From positions 303,507 to 367,506 of the forward strand of contig NZ_JADQBZ010000002.1 of assembly GCF_016278365.1 (NCBI RefSeq): a DNA stretch of 64,000 nt, in the 5' to 3' direction. Shown piece after piece: positions 62,871-64,000 of the stretch. How positions within the stretch are numbered: position 1 is the stretch's first letter; each line of letters opens with the position of its first letter. The notes beneath the pieces are model-generated. The model was not told the origin of the DNA. It searched no databases and saw nothing but the letters and a program-made list of their open reading frames with translations. A program made the translations under genes and the position numbers. Source of the stretch: Methanolobus sp. Lineage in GTDB: Archaea > Halobacteriota > Methanosarcinia > Methanosarcinales > Methanosarcinaceae.

Positions 62871-63539
62871 TCAGATCCTGCTTACAAGATCTTCAAGCGC
62901 AACCTTAGGATCCTTAGCTTTAACAATGCCCGAGGCCAGCAGGACACCTACGGAGCCAAGCTCGAGGGCCGCCAGGAGATCCTCTCCTTTTGATATGCCT
63001 GCCCCACACAGAACTTTAACTGCAGGGTTTACTCTTGTGACAGCCTCCACGGAACCTGTAACAACCCGCGGGTCTGCTTTTGATACGGGTATTCCACTGC
63101 CTATAAGTTCCGGCGGCTCCACTGCCACGTAATCAGGGCCCAGAGCAGCGGCAGCGGCAGAAGTTGTGATATTATTGGTACAGACGATAGTCGTAAGACC
63201 TGTTTCTTTTGCCTTGTTTATAGATGCATCAATGTTTGCCAGTGTCAGGCAGTATTCGGAGTGGTTAATGAGAGTCCCGACTGCCCCTGCATCCTTTATG
63301 CACTGAGCGAAAGCATGTCCTGTAAAACCCCCTGCGCCTACGCTGTCCAGATGCTGCGCATAAACAGGGATATCCACCTGTGAGGATACACGATAAATAT
63401 CACAGAACTGGGGTGCCATCGCAATATCTATGCCGGAATCTTCAGCAACTTGCCTGCATGCCTGCGCTATCTTTACGGCGCCTTCGCCTGTGCCTTCAAT
63501 GTATGTCTTCAGGTTCAAAACTATCAGTGTGGAACTCAT
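62871..63539 (-). CDS. tpiA: Triosephosphate isomerase (archaeal type)
   Basis: 222 residues, the short archaeal form. LIVLNLKTYIEGTG (Lys), YAQHLDSVGAGGFTGHAF, GTLINHSEYCL (catalytic His), YVAVEPPELIGSG (catalytic Glu) and CGAGISKGED, VGVLLASGIV. Interconverts DHAP and glyceraldehyde-3-phosphate. It lies downstream of the HPS gene in the same direction with a terminator-like hairpin in between. Confidence 0.94.
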   Translation of the reverse strand: MSSTLIVLNLKTYIEGTGEGAVKIAQACRQVAEDSGIDIAMAPQFCDIYRVSSQVDIPVYAQHLDSVGAGGFTGHAFAQCIKDAGAVGTLINHSEYCLTLANIDASINKAKETGLTTIVCTNNITTSAAAAALGPDYVAVEPPELIGSGIPVSKADPRVVTGSVEAVTRVNPAVKVLCGAGISKGEDLLAALELGSVGVLLASGIVKAKDPKVALEDLVSRI

Positions 63540-63575
63540 ATGATCTCTCCGGTGAGAGATAATACCTCAAAATAG

Positions 63576-63608
63576 AAAAAAGCGTGTGTCTATTTGCTGA
63601 ACACACGC
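63576..63608 (-). terminator. Terminator of the HPS gene at the right edge
   Basis: On the minus strand GCGTGTGT-11 nt-ACACACGC (perfect 8-bp stem, 63608-63582) is followed directly by TTTTTT (63581-63576), 13 bp beyond the stop codon of the partial gene. Confidence 0.75.
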
Positions 63609-63621
63609 ACAAAATATATGT

Positions 63622-64000
63622 TTAGAAGTCAGTCATTACCCTGAACTGGTCTATTTCAGGGTTGTTAAGGCCTTCAATGAACTTCTCGGCAACCTGCCTT
63701 ACATCTTTGGCATTGGTGATTGCCCTGCCTACTACAAGGACATCAGCGCCTGCCTTAAGTGCATCAGGCATTGTGTCAATACGGATACCGCCAGCAACCG
63801 CCACAAGGATCTTTGGTGAGAGAGCCTTTATGTCCTGGATATTGCCCCATGCATGAGCAGTTTCCTCAACATCGATAGCACGGTGCAGTTCCACAACATC
63901 AGGCAGTTCTTTGAGCTGCTTGAGTATTGCTACAGGGTCCGGGCAGTTCAGAGTATCCATGACAGCATATATTCCGGTCTTGTGAGCTTCCTCAATGGCT
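63622..64000 (-). CDS. 3-hexulose-6-phosphate synthase, C-terminal part (possibly Fae-HPS)
   Basis: About 126 residues; the frame continues past the right edge. TGIYAVMDTLNCPDPVAILKQL, VVELHRAIDVEETAHAWGNIQDIK, VAVAGGIRIDTMPDALKAGADVLVVGRAITNAKDVRQVAEKFI are HPS motifs; the style matches the C-terminal half of the methanogen bifunctional formaldehyde-activating enzyme/HPS. Its N-terminal domain is not visible. It is a distant paralogue of the HPS domain at 40-41 kb. Confidence 0.85.
   Translation of the reverse strand, partial: AIEEAHKTGIYAVMDTLNCPDPVAILKQLKELPDVVELHRAIDVEETAHAWGNIQDIKALSPKILVAVAGGIRIDTMPDALKAGADVLVVGRAITNAKDVRQVAEKFIEGLNNPEIDQFRVMTDF

Noticed and set aside
1-64000. CRISPR arrays, toxin-antitoxin pairs, integrases or prophage genes
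   Set aside because: I looked for regular repeat-spacer patterns and for integrase, capsid or restriction motifs and saw none. The only mobile element is the IS630-type copy.

Overview
The window is chromosomal DNA of a methanogenic archaeon of the Methanosarcinales, most likely Methanosarcinaceae (a Methanolobus/Methanomethylovorans/Methanosarcina-type organism; I cannot fix the genus). The evidence is the chromosomal protein MC1, soluble heterodisulfide reductase HdrCB, MptA of methanopterin synthesis, archaeal RaSEA, a split GMP synthase, the archaeal ADH-synthase/AroB' aromatic pathway, ribosomal protein S17e, SRP54 and archaeal promoters with TATA boxes.

Layout. 1-4.7 kb: end of a nif operon (nifD C-terminus, nifK, nifE, nifN). 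4.8-6.7 kb, minus strand: a redox operon of two Rieske ferredoxins, a glutaredoxin, a ferredoxin:thioredoxin-reductase catalytic subunit and a nitroreductase. 6.75-8.6 kb: MATE exporter and MarR regulator. 8.8-14.7 kb, minus strand: an accessory envelope module made of an exported coiled-coil protein, a membrane-anchored winged-helix regulator, a structured leader with repeated operator-like sites, a possible small protein, and a MacB-like ABC exporter with an S-layer-like partner. 14.9-16.04 kb: an IS630-type element whose transposase is split at an A8 run. 16.4-18.3 kb: further exported or membrane proteins of unknown function.

18.4-26.5 kb is a nitrogen-assimilation block: glnA under a consensus NrpR operator, a three-subunit archaeal glutamate synthase with an FrhB-like (F420-binding type) partner in place of GltD, and a second glutamine synthetase. 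26.8-36.8 kb: hdrCB, tRNA-Arg, two acetyltransferases (one N-acetylglutamate-synthase-like), an M20 amidohydrolase, mptA, mc1, argB, RaSEA and guaAB. 37-46.5 kb: recQ, prepilin peptidase, an HPS-RraA fusion that seems to lack a normal start codon, pyrBI, rps17e-dapA-dapB and dinB. 46.7-53.6 kb: a methyltransferase/ATP-grasp fusion, a glycosyltransferase remnant, an AlkD-like protein, pirin, membrane proteins and an MTA/purine salvage pair. 53.7-62.9 kb: initiator tRNA-Met, srp54, guaAA, a double KaiC ATPase, and a shikimate-pathway operon ending in tyrA. The right edge holds tpiA and the end of a hexulose-phosphate synthase gene.

Most of the window is core metabolism. The parts least explained by known families are the 8.8-18.3 kb envelope region with its structured leader and three identical-core operator-like repeats, the methyltransferase/ATP-grasp fusion, the AUA-start HPS-RraA gene, and a shared GTGCTA/TAGCAC operator-like signal at both ends of the aromatic operon. 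All pairings, promoters and functions are read by eye; nothing was computed or searched.
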